Assembly: GCA_030747885.1 (NCBI GenBank)
Contig: JASLJW010000081.1
Span: 1-8,724 of the forward strand
Length of the DNA: 8,724 nt
Direction of reading: 5' to 3'
Source: Candidatus Thalassarchaeaceae archaeon
Lineage (GTDB): Archaea; Thermoplasmatota; Poseidoniia; Poseidoniales; Thalassarchaeaceae
Part shown: positions 6,852-8,724 of the stretch, piece after piece
Numbering within the stretch: the stretch's first letter is position 1
Layout: the number at the start of each line of letters is the position of its first letter
Notes under the pieces: model-generated
Databases searched by the model: none
The model's input: only the letters and a program-made list of their open reading frames with translations
What the model was told of the DNA's origin: nothing
Position numbers and translations under genes: made by a program

Positions 6852-7595
6852 ATGGAGGATTGGAAACGTCGCAGGTTGTCAATTCTCTTGTTTACTGGGA
6901 TTACTTTAGGTTGGATGATTCTTTGTTACGTTGCTTGGGTAGCTAGTGGTTGTAAGCCATTTATGCCATTTATTTCTGATTTTGATTTATTTGAACCAGG
7001 AGACACCTTATTTTCACTTGGTACAGTTCTTACCACTGTAACTGTGGTATGGATGATGATTGAAATTCAGTTATTTAATCGAGAGAGATTGATGGAAAAA
7101 GAAGCCCATTTTGCATGGCATATCATCAACCATGCAGCATTGTTACCTGGGATGGTTGCTGCTTATTCTACGTTCATGGTTGGTCAAACACCTTGGGATG
7201 TTAATGGGTATATGCACGGAAAATATGCTGGAGAGATATTCTACAAAGGAATTTATTGGTGCGTGATGGCATGGGTAGTGACGGCTAGGATTCATTGGGG
7301 CACCCCTATCTTTCGCAAGATTATTCTTGCCCGAGGAATACCTGCTGTAGCTGCTATTGTAGGATTATGGCAAATGCTAACCAATCAGGCATCAGTTTGG
7401 ACCGAGGATTTTGATTGGGATACTTGGAATCAATCTCCTAGTGATATGATGGAATTTTGTACTTCTCGACAATATCCGGCATTAGAGGTCGCCGCTGCAT
7501 GGGAATTCGTTCTCTGTCTTGGTATCGTTTTCACCGTTTTCAGTTTCTTATTAGACCTTCAACCATCACCCGAATCCTCATTCGAAGAAGAATAG
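6852..7595 (+). CDS. Six-helix membrane protein resembling the Frag1/DRAM/Sfk1 family
   Basis: A 247-residue integral membrane protein with about six hydrophobic segments (near 9-31, 52-74, 93-113, 131-148, 155-176 and 213-236) and an acidic cytosolic tail. Features shared with the Frag1/DRAM/Sfk1 family are the PFISD motif (39-43) just after the first helix, a following EPGDTLF (48-54) where the family has PPE..LF, a His-Gly-x-x-Ala-Gly stretch (MHGKYAG, 121-127) before helix four, and a Trp-Glu pair (217-218) at the start of the last helix. In eukaryotes, family members include PGAP2 (GPI-anchor remodelling) and DRAM (lysosomal/autophagy); archaeal function is unknown. The match rests on motif memory, not a search. 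No Shine-Dalgarno site precedes the ATG, which fits a leaderless start 25 bases after a TATA-like element. It heads a plus-strand cluster with the disordered protein and thrS. Confidence 0.75.
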   Translation: MEDWKRRRLSILLFTGITLGWMILCYVAWVASGCKPFMPFISDFDLFEPGDTLFSLGTVLTTVTVVWMMIEIQLFNRERLMEKEAHFAWHIINHAALLPGMVAAYSTFMVGQTPWDVNGYMHGKYAGEIFYKGIYWCVMAWVVTARIHWGTPIFRKIILARGIPAVAAIVGLWQMLTNQASVWTEDFDWDTWNQSPSDMMEFCTSRQYPALEVAAAWEFVLCLGIVFTVFSFLLDLQPSPESSFEEE

Positions 7596-7640
7596 AATTT
7601 GAGGGTTGGATTGAAGTCGAAGTCAATCTTCCGAAGTCTC

Positions 7641-8255
7641 ATGTCGGGCGGAGATGGCAGCAATGTCATGACCATTGAAGATGCTTTTGCCAAGACTCTC
7701 GCAGACATGGAAGATGCTCGTGAAGAACTTGATTCTCTTCCCGAACCAGAACCGGTAGATGACAATTCTCCTTCTCTAGATTCGGCATTTGAAGCAGGAA
7801 TTTCTGAAGTAGAACAAGAAGAACCAACCCCACTTGCACCGTTAGATCCACCAATATCTGATTCTCACACTGGCCCTCCGATGGATGCTCCTCCAGCCGG
7901 TCCTCCGATGATGGGGCCTCCACCAGGGCCTCCGTCTCCGCCCCCTTCAGAAGATTCAGATGAGTCATCATTCCAAGTTGCAGATTTATCTGAAATTACC
8001 TCTGATTTAGAATCAGAAGAAGAATCCACTCTAGAAATCGAACCTAGTGAAGTATTTGATGAATCTATATTTGAGGGTGGATCAACAGAATTATCAGATT
8101 CTACAGCCGATGTAGAAGCCCCTGAAACCAATGTAGAACCTGAATTTAATCCAGTAAATGCTGAGGATTTTATGTCTGATTTTCAAGATGAATGGGATGA
8201 ATCAGCACCAGTCCGTGTTTCTGACATCGATAGAACAGAAGACATGGATTGGTGA
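7641..8255 (+). CDS. Acidic, proline-rich, probably disordered protein of unknown function
   Basis: About 204 residues from the ATG at 7641. I do not recognise it. The first 35 residues (MSGGDG, then TIEDAFAKTLADMEDAREEL) could form one amphipathic or coiled helix. The middle (about 78-102, bases 7872-7946) is a low-complexity PP-rich tract of GPPM/APP/GPP units ending in PSPPPSED. The rest is dominated by Glu, Asp and Ser, with a final conserved-looking acidic/aromatic segment (EDFMSDFQDEWDE) and a C-terminal Trp. There are no Cys, no membrane segment and no signal peptide, so a cytosolic, disordered adaptor or scaffold is the simplest reading. A TTG at 7599 in the same frame would add 14 basic residues and nearly abut the upstream stop; an ATG at 7668 is also possible. 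Coding is supported by an uninterrupted frame, its position between two plus-strand genes, and codon third positions like its neighbours. Confidence 0.75.
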   Translation: MSGGDGSNVMTIEDAFAKTLADMEDAREELDSLPEPEPVDDNSPSLDSAFEAGISEVEQEEPTPLAPLDPPISDSHTGPPMDAPPAGPPMMGPPPGPPSPPPSEDSDESSFQVADLSEITSDLESEEESTLEIEPSEVFDESIFEGGSTELSDSTADVEAPETNVEPEFNPVNAEDFMSDFQDEWDESAPVRVSDIDRTEDMDW

Positions 8256-8301
8256 TGTTACTAGGGAATCTTTCTTCATCCACGGATTGAACCACAGGCC
8301 A

Positions 8302-8306
8302 AGGTG
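8302..8306 (+). promoter_or_regulatory. Shine-Dalgarno-like site for thrS
   Basis: AGGTG, complementary to the 3' end of 16S rRNA, lies five bases before the ATG at 8312 and supports that start over the next in-frame ATG at 8318. It is the only clear Shine-Dalgarno-like site before any gene in the window. This would suit translation from within a longer transcript. Confidence 0.45.
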
Positions 8307-8311
8307 GAGCC

Positions 8312-8724
8312 ATGTCGATGTTGAATGTTGATGTCGGCCTCGATACTCCACATGAATATGCAACGGGTATTTCTGTTGCAGAAATAATCAAGAATGTTCA
8401 TGGTAGAAAGTCAGGAGCAGTTGCAGCTTTAGTAGATGGAAATCAAGTGGATTTGTCCTTTGAAGTTGTGTCTGATTGTAGCGTACATCCTATCATCGGA
8501 TCAACTGAAGAGGGCCTCTACATATTGCGCCATTCTTGTGCCCATCTACTTGCTCAAGCAGTTTTGGAAATTTTTCCAGATGCAAAGCCAACGATAGGAC
8601 CACCTATTGAGCATGGTTTCTATTACGATTTTCAAATGCCAGCACCTAGTGAAGAAGATCTTCGTGCAATAGAGAAGAGAATGAAGGAATTGGTAAAACA
8701 GAATCTAAAGGTTGAGAGGGAGGA
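8312..8724 (+). CDS. thrS: Threonyl-tRNA synthetase (N-terminal fragment)
   Basis: The first 137 codons of a class II threonyl-tRNA synthetase, which charges tRNA-Thr in the cytosol; the gene runs off the right edge. Residues about 4-62 fit a TGS domain (TPHEYATGISVAEII, then AVAALVDGNQVDLS). From residue 73 the second additional/editing domain begins with RHSCAHLLAQAV, giving the HxxxH pair His74 and His78 used to hydrolyse Ser-tRNA-Thr, followed by IGPPIEHGFYYDF (95-107) and the EEDLRAIEKRMKEL helix. This is the bacterial/eukaryotic architecture, unlike many archaeal enzymes, which carry a D-Tyr-deacylase-like editing domain at the N-terminus. The catalytic core is not in the window. The frame is open throughout. 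The preceding 56-base spacer (8256-8311) has a Shine-Dalgarno-like site but no evident TATA box, so read-through from upstream is likely. Confidence 0.93.
   Translation, partial: MSMLNVDVGLDTPHEYATGISVAEIIKNVHGRKSGAVAALVDGNQVDLSFEVVSDCSVHPIIGSTEEGLYILRHSCAHLLAQAVLEIFPDAKPTIGPPIEHGFYYDFQMPAPSEEDLRAIEKRMKELVKQNLKVERE

Noticed and set aside
6772..6882. Longer N-terminus of the NAD kinase gene (start at 6882)
   Set aside because: It would overlap the divergent gene by 31 bases, cover the TATA-like element, and add 37 residues before the first conserved strand that do not resemble the family.
7666..7971. Minus-strand frames (101 and 88 residues) over the acidic protein gene
   Set aside because: They are complements of the low-complexity Glu/Ser/Pro codons; the plus-strand frame fits its neighbours' orientation and spacing.
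8256..8285. Pyrimidine-rich stretch (tctttcttc) after the acidic protein gene as a terminator
   Set aside because: It is short, interrupted and not a clean T run; thrS follows closely on the same strand without an obvious promoter of its own.

Overview
The window looks like a piece of an AT-rich marine archaeal genome, most likely Marine Group II/III Euryarchaeota (Candidatus Poseidoniales or a relative). This is inferred from gene content and style: a large secreted protein with Asp-rich thrombospondin type-3 repeats ending in a membrane helix and zinc ribbon, an archaeal/AcoX-type ATP-NAD kinase, an SDR-type threonine dehydrogenase like that of Thermoplasma, and compact genes that mostly lack Shine-Dalgarno sites. 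No rRNA or other marker gene is present, so the assignment is tentative.

Layout. The left edge (1-159, minus) holds the N-terminus of an extended-SDR enzyme, probably L-threonine 3-dehydrogenase. Divergent from it is a complete CTP synthase (278-1927, plus) whose diagnostic blocks read like the eukaryotic enzyme rather than the bacterial one. Its stop codon directly abuts the stop codon of a convergent giant surface-protein gene (5536-1928, minus). That protein has a signal peptide, two arrays of seven propeller-like repeats split by one TSP3 unit, a long TSP3 array, a membrane helix and a cytoplasmic zinc ribbon. Just upstream of it on the same strand is an ATP-NAD kinase family gene (6771-5581), and the two probably form one transcription unit.

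Across an 80-base divergent promoter region with a TATA-like element, a plus-strand cluster begins: a six-helix membrane protein resembling Frag1/DRAM/Sfk1 (6852-7595), an acidic, proline-rich, probably disordered protein (7641-8255), and the N-terminal third or less of threonyl-tRNA synthetase with TGS and HxxxH editing domains (8312 to the right edge).

The housekeeping genes (pyrG, NAD kinase, thrS, threonine dehydrogenase) do not form a single pathway. The points of interest are the double-propeller/TSP3/zinc-ribbon surface protein, the eukaryote-like affinities of CTP synthase and the Frag1/DRAM-like protein, and the unexplained disordered protein. I saw no tRNA or rRNA gene, CRISPR array, insertion sequence or integrase. 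No stretch longer than about 120 bases lacks a gene.
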